A DNA stretch of 10,194 nucleotides from CAYPKW01 sp964411425 (GCA_964411425.1 CAYPKW010000085.1:1-10194); one strand, 5' to 3'. Positions 1 to 7,459 are shown, counted from the stretch's first letter. Numbers and translations: made by a program. Notes: generated by a model from the letters alone, not told the origin.

Positions 1-122
1 GCCCTCGCTCGGCCCGGAGATGCCGCGAGCGCCTAGTCGGACCTTGAAGACTAGACCGGCAGATATCAGGTCCCTTGTTGCGAGAAACTCCGACGCTGCC
101 CCGCGGGGGTACCTGCCTTCGA

Positions 123-166
123 TGTTTTCTCCGGTGGGGCAACGCCGCTTCGGACAGGAGGGAACA
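123..166 (+). promoter_or_regulatory. Candidate RNA thermometer hairpin masking the hsp20 ribosome-binding site
   Basis: Read as RNA, UGUUUUCUCC (123-132) can pair without a gap with GGAGGGAACA (157-166): ten consecutive pairs, eight Watson-Crick and two U-G, with a 24-nt loop (133-156). The helix takes up five of the six Shine-Dalgarno bases (AGGAGG, 156-161) and ends right before the ATG at 167. A run of four U opposite the ribosome-binding site resembles FourU and ROSE-type heat-shock thermometers, which are known upstream of hsp20 genes in alphaproteobacteria. Small inner stems are possible (GGC/GCC at 138-146, or CCG/CGG at 145-153). The pairing is seen directly; thermosensing is inferred. 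Confidence 0.5.
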
Positions 167-706
167 ATGCTGAAATCGACGGAGTTGATGCCGTGGACGC
201 GGGCGCGGGCCGTGCCCTACGGCGTGCGCGGGTTCGAGTATCCGCTCGAAGCTGTGCGTGACATCGAGCGCCTCTTCGACGAGTTGTGGCGGGGCGTCGA
301 TTATCCGCTCATGAAGCGGCTCGAGCCTCGGTACGGCTTCATGACGCCGAAGATCGACTTGGCCGAAGACGAGAAGGAAGTCCGCGTCTATGCCGAGTTG
401 CCTGGCATGGAAGAGGACGACATCGAGGTCTCGGTCGGCGAGAACATCGTCACGATCAAAGGCGAAAAGAGAGTGGAAAAGGAGGGCAAGGAGAAAGAGT
501 ACGCTTTCCGCGAGCGGGCCTTCGGTTCCTTCTATCGCGAGATCCCGCTCAACGTCGACATCATGGCCGACAAGGTGGAGGCCACCTTCGAGAACGGCCT
601 CTTGACGGTGACGCTGCCCAAGACGGTGGAGATGCGGGAGAAATTCAGGAAGATCCCGGTCCACGCCGTTTACGGCGCGAAGAGGGTCGAGAAGAAGGCG
701 GCGTAA
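167..706 (+). CDS. Small heat-shock protein, Hsp20/alpha-crystallin family
   Basis: Predicted cytoplasmic ATP-independent chaperone of 179 aa that holds unfolding proteins in a refoldable state. The alpha-crystallin domain spans about residues 59-152 (begins PKIDLAEDEKEV) and ends in the family signature A-x3-x-G-x-L-x3-x-PK at residues 139-152 (ATFENGLLTVTLPK). A C-terminal IPV at 163-165 matches the I-x-I/V tail motif used for oligomer assembly. The reading frame stays open upstream to position 20, but the start at 167 is preferred: it has a strong Shine-Dalgarno AGGAGG (156-161) 5 nt away and gives a normal family length. A CTTGAAG at 43-49 loosely resembles a heat-shock sigma -35 box, but no good -10 partner is visible. 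The leader can fold over the Shine-Dalgarno (see 123-166), and a terminator follows at 730-765. Hsp20-family membership is very secure; which paralogue it is cannot be told. Confidence 0.95.
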   Translation: MLKSTELMPWTRARAVPYGVRGFEYPLEAVRDIERLFDELWRGVDYPLMKRLEPRYGFMTPKIDLAEDEKEVRVYAELPGMEEDDIEVSVGENIVTIKGEKRVEKEGKEKEYAFRERAFGSFYREIPLNVDIMADKVEATFENGLLTVTLPKTVEMREKFRKIPVHAVYGAKRVEKKAA

Positions 707-729
707 CGCCTCGAACCCCGATGATCGGA

Positions 730-765
730 CGGCGGATCGCTTGCGCGATCCGCCGCCGTTTTCTT
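730..765 (+). terminator. Rho-independent terminator after hsp20
   Basis: A perfect 11-bp stem (730-740 with 745-755, core GGCGGATCGC / GCGATCCGCC) with a TTGC tetraloop is followed by CCG and then TTTTCTT (759-765). It lies 24 nt after the hsp20 stop and ends 6 nt before the stop of the convergent peroxiredoxin gene. The T-run is on the + side only, so it should work mainly for hsp20; the stem itself could also slow transcription coming from the other side. Confidence 0.85.
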
Positions 766-770
766 GCGGC

Positions 771-1250
771 CTACAACGTCTTCAGGATCGCTTCCGCGCT
801 CGACACCTCGAAGGCGCCCGGCGCCTCGACGTTGAGGGTCTTCACCACCCCGTTCTCGACCACCATGGCGTAGCGCTGGGCGCGCAGACCCATGCCGTAC
901 TTCTCGGCGTCCATGGTGAGGCCGACCGCCGTCGAGAACTCGCCGTTGCCGTCCGCCAGCATCATGACGCCCTCGGCCTTCTGGCTCTTACCCCAGGCGT
1001 CCATGACGTAGGCGTCGTTCACCGATAGGCAGGCGATGGTATCGACGCCTTTCTTCCTGAGTGCCTTTGCCTGCTGGACGAAGCCCGGCAGGTGCTTCGC
1101 CGAGCAGGTCGGCGTGAAGGCGCCGGGCAGCGCGAACAGCACCACCTTCTTCTCCTTGAACAGCTCGTCCGTCTTGATCGTCTTGACCCCGTCGGCCGCC
1201 ATGTAGCGCAACTTGACGGAGGGAATCCGGTCGCCAACCTTGATAGCCAT
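771..1250 (-). CDS. Peroxiredoxin, Prx5/redoxin type
   Basis: Thiol peroxidase of 159 aa that reduces hydrogen peroxide and alkyl hydroperoxides. The peroxidatic motif PGAFTPTCS is at residues 42-50 with catalytic Cys49; a second cysteine, Cys74 (TIAC), is a possible resolving residue. Length, the opening MAIKVGDRIPSVKL and the motif fit the bacterial Prx5 (glutaredoxin- or thioredoxin-dependent) subfamily. No signal peptide is visible, so it should act in the cytoplasm. The start at 1250 has a good ribosome-binding site (AAAGGA, 7 nt upstream). The frame remains open far upstream, but that stretch is antisense-frame noise within the neighbouring dsbD-like gene. The gene lies 83 nt downstream of that redox gene on the same strand and has its own candidate promoter, so it may be both co-transcribed and separately induced. 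It converges on hsp20. The exact electron donor cannot be told from sequence. Confidence 0.95.
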   Translation of the reverse strand: MAIKVGDRIPSVKLRYMAADGVKTIKTDELFKEKKVVLFALPGAFTPTCSAKHLPGFVQQAKALRKKGVDTIACLSVNDAYVMDAWGKSQKAEGVMMLADGNGEFSTAVGLTMDAEKYGMGLRAQRYAMVVENGVVKTLNVEAPGAFEVSSAEAILKTL

Positions 1251-1300
1251 GTGCGGTCCTTTCGTGGGATGCGGAAGACGCGGGCGGTTCTCGCGGACGA

Positions 1301-1328
1301 ATTTTAGGGACGCTCCCGGTGCTGTCCA
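1301..1328 (-). promoter_or_regulatory. Candidate sigma70 promoter for the peroxiredoxin gene
   Basis: On the - strand, TGGACA (1323-1328, five of six to TTGACA) is followed after 16 nt by TAAAAT (1301-1306, five of six to TATAAT). It lies in the 83-nt gap between the dsbD-like gene and the peroxiredoxin start, with the -10 box 50 nt before the ATG. Box quality and spacing are good for such GC-rich DNA, but there is no experimental support. Confidence 0.45.
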
Positions 1329-1333
1329 GCCCC

Positions 1334-3469
1334 TTACCCGCCCGCCCTGGCGAGGGCCGCGAACACTGCATCCTTGCTCAATAGCTCCGGCAGAGCGATA
1401 CCGGACGGCGCCTGCGGCCCGTACACGGCATTGAACGGGATGCCGTAACGCCCGAACGAGGCGAGGTAGCGCGCGATCTCCTCGCTCGGCCGCGTCCAAT
1501 CGGCCCGCATGGCGACGACATCGGGCCCGGCCAGCCGGCCGGCCACTTCCGGGCTGTTCAGCACCAGCGCCTTGTTGAGCTGACAGGTGATGCACCAGTC
1601 CGCCGAGACGTCGACCAACACCAGCTTGCCCGCGCCCACCAATGCGGCGATACGCGGAAGGTCGAAGCTCTGCCATAACGCGACGGCATCCGCGCTCGTC
1701 GTTGGGGGCGCGGCGAGCCGGCCGACGCCGGCGGGGGCGAGAAAGGCCGCCAGCGCCAACATGCCGACCGCGGCGGGTGAGGCCAGTCTGAGGCTCGCCG
1801 GCAACCGCCGGCGCGCCCACAGGGCGGCGCCGGCGCCCAGCATGAGCGCGCCGATGAACGCGGCCGTAGGCGGGTCGAGCAGCGCCGCGAGCACGCTCAA
1901 CAGCCACACCGCCGTCCCGGCCAGCGCCAAGCCGAGCAGGCCGCGCAGGACCGTCATCCATCGCCCCGGGCGCGGCAGCCACGTGGCCAGCCCCGGCACT
2001 GCGGCGATGGCGAGGTAAGGCATTGCCAGCCCCAGCGCGAGCGCGAAGAAGACGGCCATGATGTCGCCCGGCCCGCGGGCCAGCGCGAAGCCGACGGCGG
2101 TGCCGACGAACGGCGCCGAGCACGGCGTCGCCAGCAGCGTGACCAGCAATCCGGCGACGAAATCACCCGCCAGGCCGCGCCTGCCCCCGGCCGCCAGTCC
2201 GCCGAGCCAGCCCGGCAGCGGCACCTCGAACCAGCCCCACAGGTTGCAGGCGAAGAGGGTGAGCAGCAACACCATGGCGATGAGGAACGCCGGCTGCTGG
2301 AACTGAACACCCCAGCCGATGGCGAGGCCGCCGGCCTTGAGGCCGGCCAGCGCCGCGCCGAGCACCAGGAGCGAGCTCACCACGCCCGCGGCCGAGGCGA
2401 GGAACGAGGCGCGCACCGCGCCCTTCGCCGCGCCCCCGTGCCCGACCACGCGGAGCAGCTTCAAGGACAGCACCGGCAGCACGCACGGCATCAGGTTGAG
2501 AATGAGACCGCCCAGCAGCGCCAGCGCCAGCACCGTCCGGAGGCCCCGCGCCTGGCCTGCACCGGCCGCCAACGTCACGACGCGCTCGAGGCCGCGCTGG
2601 TCGTCGAACAGCGTCAGCGTCACCGGCGTGCCGACAAGCGGCGGAGCGCCTTCGCCGACGCCGATCGGCAGCCGCAGCACGGCGACGTGGCGGGCTTCGC
2701 TTAGCGTCGTCTCGGGCGCCGCGAAATGGAGCCCCGGCGGCGCCTCGACGATGAGGTCGGGTGCGCCGAACGGCACGGCCGAGCGCGCCTCGACCTCGAG
2801 CACCGTCCCGTCGTCGGCGAGTGCCGCTCGCTCCAGCGACAAGCCATGGGCGGCGCCATCGCCCGGCACCTGGGCGCGATATCGGTCGATGAGTTGCACC
2901 TGCCCGGTCGGCGCCGCCGGCCCGGCCGGGAGCTCGAGCGACAGCGCCGCCTGGTATGGAATGCAGATCGTCGCGCAGACGAGGTAATCGACCGAGGCAT
3001 TGACGCGGACCGGCTCGCCCGGGCGCTCCGGCGCCACGGTGACCGGGAACACCACCTCGTCGCCATAGCCGAAGGTATCGAGGCCGAACAGCGTGAAGCG
3101 GCGCGGCACCGGCCAATGCAGTCTCACGGACGCGACGTTGGCCGAACCGTCCCAGGCGACGGTCACCGGCAGGCCGGCGTCGCCGGGCGAGCGCCAATAG
3201 GTCTTCCAGCCCGGCCGCAAGCGGAATTGCAGCCCAAGCGGCAAGCTGTCGCGATCGCCCACCGCGGCCACCGCGGAGATCAGCCGGACCTCGGTCTGGT
3301 CCGTGCTGACCCACGCCGAGGCGCCGCCGTCCTCGGCCGCCGATGAGCGCGCCGGCAACGCCGCCAGCAGGACGAGGAAACCGGCCCACCAGACGGACGG
3401 CCGCGTGCGGTCGCGTAACACCCTGCCGATCATGCCCTTGGCCATATACATCATCGAGCCTGGCGCCAT
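1334..3469 (-). CDS. ScsB/DsbD-family thiol:disulfide interchange membrane protein
   Basis: Inner-membrane protein of up to 711 aa that passes reducing power from cytoplasmic thioredoxin to periplasmic thiol proteins. Order of parts: a hydrophobic signal segment (residues 26-44, VWWAGFLVLLAALPARSSA); a large periplasmic N-terminal domain with the pair C165/C169 (VCATIC); a DsbD/CcdA-type multi-pass membrane domain of about residues 312-580 with one redox cysteine in each half, C329 (LMPCVLPVLSLK) and C450 (LATPCSAPF); and a C-terminal periplasmic thioredoxin-like domain with W-C626-I-T-C629. The long N-terminal domain with VCxxIC favours the ScsB branch over classical DsbD. The start is uncertain: Met codons occur at residues 1, 6, 7, 9 and 13, none with a convincing Shine-Dalgarno; starting at residue 13 (position 3433) would give a more usual signal peptide. 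It is divergent from yqgE and followed by a peroxiredoxin. Family assignment is secure, substrate is not. Confidence 0.93.
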   Translation of the reverse strand: MAPGSMMYMAKGMIGRVLRDRTRPSVWWAGFLVLLAALPARSSAAEDGGASAWVSTDQTEVRLISAVAAVGDRDSLPLGLQFRLRPGWKTYWRSPGDAGLPVTVAWDGSANVASVRLHWPVPRRFTLFGLDTFGYGDEVVFPVTVAPERPGEPVRVNASVDYLVCATICIPYQAALSLELPAGPAAPTGQVQLIDRYRAQVPGDGAAHGLSLERAALADDGTVLEVEARSAVPFGAPDLIVEAPPGLHFAAPETTLSEARHVAVLRLPIGVGEGAPPLVGTPVTLTLFDDQRGLERVVTLAAGAGQARGLRTVLALALLGGLILNLMPCVLPVLSLKLLRVVGHGGAAKGAVRASFLASAAGVVSSLLVLGAALAGLKAGGLAIGWGVQFQQPAFLIAMVLLLTLFACNLWGWFEVPLPGWLGGLAAGGRRGLAGDFVAGLLVTLLATPCSAPFVGTAVGFALARGPGDIMAVFFALALGLAMPYLAIAAVPGLATWLPRPGRWMTVLRGLLGLALAGTAVWLLSVLAALLDPPTAAFIGALMLGAGAALWARRRLPASLRLASPAAVGMLALAAFLAPAGVGRLAAPPTTSADAVALWQSFDLPRIAALVGAGKLVLVDVSADWCITCQLNKALVLNSPEVAGRLAGPDVVAMRADWTRPSEEIARYLASFGRYGIPFNAVYGPQAPSGIALPELLSKDAVFAALARAGG

Positions 3470-3485
3470 CGCTCACGAATCCGTG

Positions 3486-3491
3486 TATAAT
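3486..3491 (+). promoter_or_regulatory. Candidate -10 box for yqgE in the divergent intergenic region
   Basis: A perfect TATAAT sits 59 nt before the yqgE start in the 81-nt gap between the dsbD-like gene and yqgE. The -35 at 17-nt spacing (3463-3468, GCGCCA) matches only three of six and would lie at the first codons of the divergent gene, so this is a -10 match without good -35 support. No equally good box is seen for the - strand gene. Confidence 0.35.
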
Positions 3492-3550
3492 GCCCTACAC
3501 CGCTGGACTAGACTTGCCGAAACGCGCCGCGCCACCCACGTCTGCAATCG

Positions 3551-4126
3551 ATGAAAGCGCCGTCCGAAAAGAGCAACTACCTGACCGGCCAGCTCCTGGT
3601 CGCGATGCCCAACATGCGCGACCCGCGGTTCGCGCGCACGGTCATCTACATGTGCGCGCACAACGCCGACGGCGCCATGGGGCTGGTGATCAATCGCCTG
3701 GTCGGTTCGATCAAGTTCCCGGAGTTGCTGGCCCAGATCGGCATCAAGGGCGGCGCGCGCAACGACGAGATCCGCGTGCATTTCGGCGGACCGGTCGAAT
3801 CCGGCCGCGGCTTCGTGCTGCATTCCTCCGACTACGTGCATGACGGCACCATGGTGGTCGACAACGCCGTGGCGCTCACCGCCACGCTCGACATCCTGCG
3901 CGCGATCGCGGCGGGCGGCGGCCCGAAGCAGAGCCTGCTGGCGCTCGGCTACGCCGGCTGGGGCCCGGGCCAGCTCGACGCCGAGATGCAGGCGAACGGG
4001 TGGCTCACCGTGCCGGCCGACGAAGGGCTCGTGTTCGGCGGCAGTCTCGACGACAAATGGAAGCGGGCGATCGGCAAGCTCGGCGTCAACGTCGATCGCC
4101 TGTCCGGCGACGCCGGTCATGCTTAA
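3551..4126 (+). CDS. yqgE: YqgE/AlgH family protein (UPF0301)
   Basis: Conserved 191-aa soluble protein of the YqgE/AlgH (DUF179) family, whose biochemical role is not established; AlgH was named for an effect on alginate genes in Pseudomonas. Family hallmarks visible are YLTGQLLVAMPNMRDPRFARTVIY at the N terminus (split as YLTGQLLVAMP and DPRFARTVIY), HNADGAMGLVIN at about residues 37-48, the FGGPVESGRGFVLH segment at about 78-91, and the LGYAGWGPGQLDAE block around 135-148. Length and start match the family; no strong Shine-Dalgarno precedes the ATG, so a weakly initiated or leader-poor message is possible. The stop TAA overlaps the stop of the convergent acetyltransferase gene. Confidence in the family is very high, function remains open. 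Confidence 0.95.
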   Translation: MKAPSEKSNYLTGQLLVAMPNMRDPRFARTVIYMCAHNADGAMGLVINRLVGSIKFPELLAQIGIKGGARNDEIRVHFGGPVESGRGFVLHSSDYVHDGTMVVDNAVALTATLDILRAIAAGGGPKQSLLALGYAGWGPGQLDAEMQANGWLTVPADEGLVFGGSLDDKWKRAIGKLGVNVDRLSGDAGHA

Positions 4127-4752
4127 GCTCGCGTCGTCGCGTCGTTGTCGAGGAGACTGAACAGCAAGTGGTCCTGCCAGGCGCCGGCGATGCGCAAGTA
4201 AGCGCGCGCGCGGCCTTCGCCCGAGAACCCGAGCCTCGCCAACAGCCGCCGGCTCGCCTCGTTGTCGGGTAGGCAGGCCGCGTCGAGGCGATGCAGGCCC
4301 AGGCGCCTGAAGGCGAACGGGATGAGGCAGCCGAGCGCCTCGCTCATGTATCCCTGGCGCGCGAAGCCGGCCCCGATCCAGTAGCCGAGACTGGCGCTCT
4401 GCGCCACGCCGCGGCGCAGGTGGCTCAACGAGACGCCGCCGACGAGAGCTTTGTCCTGCCGTCGGAAAATGTGAAAACCGTAACCGGAGTCGTTGTGCCA
4501 CTCGAGCGCCACCTGGCGCATGCGCCGGCGGTATGCCGCGTGGCTCAAGGCGTCCGGCGTCCAGGCCGGCTCCCAGGGCGTGAGAAATTCGCGGCTCGCC
4601 TCCCTGAGCGTCTCCCAGGCGCGCCAGTCGCGATAGCGCGGCGGCAACAGATAGATGCGCGGACCGTCCAGCCGGTTGCCGCGCGGGACATAGAAGCGCG
4701 TGAGACCGAAGCGCAGCAAGGCGTCACGCCAGCCTGGCGGCGAGCCGGTCAT
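4123..4752 (-). CDS. GNAT family N-acetyltransferase, RimJ-like
   Basis: Acetyl-CoA-dependent acetyltransferase of 209 aa. The RimJ-type GNAT fold is seen from PRIYLLPPRYRDWRAWETLR (about 31-50) through the acetyl-CoA pyrophosphate-binding loop ARQGYM (131-136, R/Q-x-x-G-x pattern), followed by the family stretch AFRRLGLHRLDAACLPDN (147-164) and SRRLLARLGF (167-176). RimJ itself acetylates the N terminus of ribosomal protein S5; the substrate here cannot be assigned, although this class often modifies protein N termini. It is the last gene of the thrC - M16 peptidase cluster: its ATG at 4752 lies 29 nt inside the end of the M16 gene, with only a weak Shine-Dalgarno, so re-initiation after the M16 stop is likely. 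Its stop shares TTAA (4123-4126) with the yqgE stop. Confidence 0.9.
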   Translation of the reverse strand: MTGSPPGWRDALLRFGLTRFYVPRGNRLDGPRIYLLPPRYRDWRAWETLREASREFLTPWEPAWTPDALSHAAYRRRMRQVALEWHNDSGYGFHIFRRQDKALVGGVSLSHLRRGVAQSASLGYWIGAGFARQGYMSEALGCLIPFAFRRLGLHRLDAACLPDNEASRRLLARLGFSGEGRARAYLRIAGAWQDHLLFSLLDNDATTRA

Positions 4753-5992
4753 ACGGCTCGACGCGGTCGATGGGGCCCAACGCCGCCAGCGTCGGCCGGC
4801 TCTTGAGCACGCGCCGCAGCACCCGCGCCACGCCCGCCTCGTCGACCGCCTCGAGCTTGGCCACGATCTCGGCCATCGGCAGCGGGCGGCCGTAGATCAG
4901 GAGCTGCTGGGCGAGCTGCTCGCAGCGCGCGCCGGTGCTCTCCCGCGCCATCAGGAGGCCGGCCTTGAGCTGGGTGCGGGCACGGGCGACCTCGGCGCCG
5001 TCGAGGTCGTCGGCCAGCCGCGCGGTCTCGGCCGAGATCAGCGGCAGCAACTCCGCCGCCTCCGCCTCTCCGGTGCCGGCGTAAATGCCGAACAGCCCGC
5101 CGTCGAGGTAGGGCGCGATGAAACTGTGGATGCTGTAGACGAGACCGCGCTTCTCGCGCACCTCCTGGAACAGCCGCGACGACATGCCGCCGCCGAGCAC
5201 GGTGGACAGCACCGAGGCCGCGTAATAGTCGGGATCCTCGAAGCCGACGCCCTCGAACCCCAGCACCAGGTGCACCTGCTCCAGCTCGCGCGGCAGGCGA
5301 CAATCGCCGCCGCGATAGCGCGCCGGCTCCGCCTCGCCCGGCTCGCCCGCCGGTAGTGCCGCGAAGGCGCCGGCCGCCATGTCGACCAGGCGATCGTGCT
5401 CGATGCGGCCCGCCGCGGCCAGCACCAGCCGGCGCGGCCCGTAATTGCGGCGCATGTAGTCGCGGATCGCGTCGCGCTGCAGCCCTTGCACGATCTCGAC
5501 CCGGCCGAGGACCGGACGCCCCAGCGCCTGCTCGGGGTAGGCGGTCTCCTGGAAATGGTCGAACACGACGTCGTCCGGCGTGTCCTCGGCCTGCCCGATC
5601 TCCTGCAAGATCACGGTGCGCTCGCGGGCAAGCTCCGCCTCCTCGAAGGTGGAGTGTTGCAGGATGTCGGCCAGGATATCGAGCGCCAGCGGCGCATCCT
5701 CGGCCAGCACGCGCGCGTAGTAGGCGGTGTGCTCGCGCGAGGTATGGGCGTTGAGATGGCCGCCCACCGCCTCGATCTCGACCGCGATGTCGCGCGCCGT
5801 GCGCCGCGCCGTGCCCTTGAAGGCCATGTGCTCCAGGAGATGGGCGACGCCGTTCACGGCCGGCGGCTCGTGGCGCGTGCCGACCCCGGCCCAGACGCCG
5901 ATCGCCACGCTGTCGACCGGCATCGTGTCGCTCGCCACCGTGAGGCCCCCCGGCAGCCGGCTTACCCGGACGCCGTCCGCCGGCGCGCTCAA
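4724..5992 (-). CDS. M16 family zinc metallopeptidase (processing-peptidase-like)
   Basis: Zinc peptidase of 422 aa, the short bacterial form related to the beta subunit of mitochondrial processing peptidase. The inverted zinc motif H51-L-L-E54-H55 is intact, and the third ligand is probably E131 (VILQEI), 75 residues after H55, in the usual range for this family. The second domain contains the conserved GGGMSSRLFQEVREKRGLVY block at about residues 268-287. No signal peptide is seen, so a cytoplasmic role is inferred; substrates are unknown. The start codon is TTG (5990-5992) overlapping the thrC stop TGA in a TTGA tetranucleotide; no other start lies in frame nearby and the first residues up to LPGGLTV align with what is usual in the family. 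This suggests strict translational coupling to thrC. Its 3' end overlaps the GNAT gene by 29 nt. Confidence 0.95.
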   Translation of the reverse strand: MSAPADGVRVSRLPGGLTVASDTMPVDSVAIGVWAGVGTRHEPPAVNGVAHLLEHMAFKGTARRTARDIAVEIEAVGGHLNAHTSREHTAYYARVLAEDAPLALDILADILQHSTFEEAELARERTVILQEIGQAEDTPDDVVFDHFQETAYPEQALGRPVLGRVEIVQGLQRDAIRDYMRRNYGPRRLVLAAAGRIEHDRLVDMAAGAFAALPAGEPGEAEPARYRGGDCRLPRELEQVHLVLGFEGVGFEDPDYYAASVLSTVLGGGMSSRLFQEVREKRGLVYSIHSFIAPYLDGGLFGIYAGTGEAEAAELLPLISAETARLADDLDGAEVARARTQLKAGLLMARESTGARCEQLAQQLLIYGRPLPMAEIVAKLEAVDEAGVARVLRRVLKSRPTLAALGPIDRVEPYDRLAARLA

Positions 5993-7395
5993 GCCGCCCC
6001 CCGCACGGCGCCGCGGGCGCGGATGAACGCCTGGAGCGCGTCGAGCGCGCTGGGCAGCACGTGGACCCGCTCCGGCCGCTCGAACAGAGCCGCCAGCCGC
6101 TCCGGCAGCGCCGGGCGAACTCCGGTCGCCCGCTCGACCGCGTCGGGGAACTTGGCGGGATGCGCCGTCGCCAGCGCCACGACCGGCACCCCCGGATCGC
6201 CCCCCGCCTGCTTCGCCGCGGCCACCGCGATGGCGGTATGCGGATCGACCAGCTCGCCGGTGGCGCGGTAGACCTCCCGCATGGACGCCAGCGTGCCGGC
6301 ATCGTCGAGCCGGAAACCGTCGAACGCCTGGCGCGCGCGGCGCCAGCGCGCCTCGCCCACCTCGAGCCGGCCGGACTTGCGAAAGGCTTCGATCGCGCCC
6401 GCGACCGCCCTGCCGTCGCGCTCGTAGAGATCGAACAGCAGCCGCTCGAAGTTGCTCGGCACCTGGATGTCCATGCTGGGCGACAGCGACGGCTCGACCG
6501 TCCCGATCGACAGCGCGCCCGATTCGAAGAACCGCGCCAGGATGTCGTTGCGGTTGGAGGCGACGACGAGGCGGTCGACCGGCAGCCCCATGGCGCCGGC
6601 GCCGTAGCCCGCGAGAACGTTGCCGAAGTTGCCGGTGGGCACTGCGAAGGCGACCTTGCGCCCGGGCGCGCCCAGCGCCGCGGCGGCGGCGACGTAGTAC
6701 ACGATCTGCGCCGCGATGCGCGCCCAGTTAATGGAGTTGACGGCGGAAAGCCGGAGCTCGCGGCGGAACCGGCGGTCGTTGAACATCGCCTTCACCAGGT
6801 CCTGGCAGTCGTCGAAGGTGCCTTCGATGGCGATGTTCGAGACGTTGGCGGCCTCGACCGTGGTCATCTGGCGGCGCTGCACCTCGGAGACGCGGCCCAG
6901 CGGGTGCAGCATGTAAAGGTCGATCGCCTCGCGGTCGCGAAAGGCCGCGATCGCCGCCGAGCCGGTGTCGCCCGAGGTGGCGCCGACGATGGTGACCCGC
7001 TCGCCCCGGCGCTTCAGGACGTGCTCGTAGAGCCTTCCTAGAAGCTGGAGCGCCAGGTCCTTGAAGGAGAGCGTCGGGCCGTGGAATAGCTCCAAGAGCC
7101 AAAGCCGCCGGTCGAGCTGCTTCAAGGGCGCCACCGCCCGGTGCCCGAAGCCGGCATAGGCCTCGGTTGCCATCCGCCGGAACTCGGACAGCGAGACGCT
7201 GTCGCCCGCGAACGGCGCCATCACCCGCGCCGCCAGTTCCGGGTAGGCGAGCCCGGCCAGGTTCCGCCACGCGGCCGCGTCGAATTGGGGCCAGGTTTCA
7301 GGCACATAGAGGCCGCCGTCCGCCGCCAGCCCGGCCAGCAGGGCGTCCTCGAAACCTAGCGCGGGCGCGGCGCCGCGGGTGCTGATGTAGCGCAA
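5989..7395 (-). CDS. thrC: Threonine synthase
   Basis: PLP-dependent enzyme of 468 aa that converts O-phosphohomoserine to threonine and phosphate, the last step of threonine biosynthesis in the cytoplasm. The N terminus MRYISTRG and GLAADGGLYVPETWP (about 22-36) are typical of the ThrC fold-type II family; the PLP lysine is K112 in HGPTLSFKDLALQ, followed by the phosphate-binding VGATSGDTGSAAI. Further hallmarks are NSINWARIAAQIVYY and VPTGNFGNVLAGY. The start codon is TTG (7393-7395), chosen because the family-typical N terminus begins exactly there and no ATG or GTG precedes it in frame; a clear Shine-Dalgarno is missing, with only AGGAA about 15 nt upstream. It is the first gene of the thrC - M16 - GNAT operon and ends in the TTGA overlap with the M16 start. 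Confidence 0.97.
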   Translation of the reverse strand: MRYISTRGAAPALGFEDALLAGLAADGGLYVPETWPQFDAAAWRNLAGLAYPELAARVMAPFAGDSVSLSEFRRMATEAYAGFGHRAVAPLKQLDRRLWLLELFHGPTLSFKDLALQLLGRLYEHVLKRRGERVTIVGATSGDTGSAAIAAFRDREAIDLYMLHPLGRVSEVQRRQMTTVEAANVSNIAIEGTFDDCQDLVKAMFNDRRFRRELRLSAVNSINWARIAAQIVYYVAAAAALGAPGRKVAFAVPTGNFGNVLAGYGAGAMGLPVDRLVVASNRNDILARFFESGALSIGTVEPSLSPSMDIQVPSNFERLLFDLYERDGRAVAGAIEAFRKSGRLEVGEARWRRARQAFDGFRLDDAGTLASMREVYRATGELVDPHTAIAVAAAKQAGGDPGVPVVALATAHPAKFPDAVERATGVRPALPERLAALFERPERVHVLPSALDALQAFIRARGAVRGAA

Positions 7396-7430
7396 GGGGG
7401 ATGTTTCGGCGTTCCTGGGCTTGGCGGATT

Positions 7431-7459
7431 ACACTATCGGCCGCCCACCGGGCTGACAA
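7431..7459 (-). promoter_or_regulatory. Possible promoter upstream of thrC
   Basis: On the - strand, TTGTCA (7454-7459, five of six to TTGACA) is followed after 17 nt by TAGTGT (7431-7436, weak). A better -10, TGTAAT (7428-7433, five of six), lies at a less favourable 20-nt spacing. Either would start transcription of the thrC operon about 25-30 nt before its TTG codon. The -35 box is good, the -10 choice ambiguous. Confidence 0.35.

Noticed and set aside
20..166. In-frame 49-codon N-terminal extension of hsp20
   Set aside because: No ribosome-binding site at 20, a strong one before 167, and the extension has no similarity to Hsp20 N termini; the region is better read as the leader.
1251..2123. 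Upstream extension of the peroxiredoxin frame on the - strand
   Set aside because: It is low-complexity Arg/Gly/Ala sequence out of frame with the real dsbD-like gene; the peroxiredoxin starts at 1250 with a good Shine-Dalgarno.
2163..3476. 437-codon open frame inside the dsbD-like gene
   Set aside because: Shadow frame of GC-rich DNA: Arg/Gly/Ala-rich, no domain, whereas the 711-aa frame has all DsbD motifs.
4749..6302. 517-codon open frame across the M16 and thrC genes
   Set aside because: Off-frame shadow with Arg/Gly-rich composition covering two clearly recognised genes.
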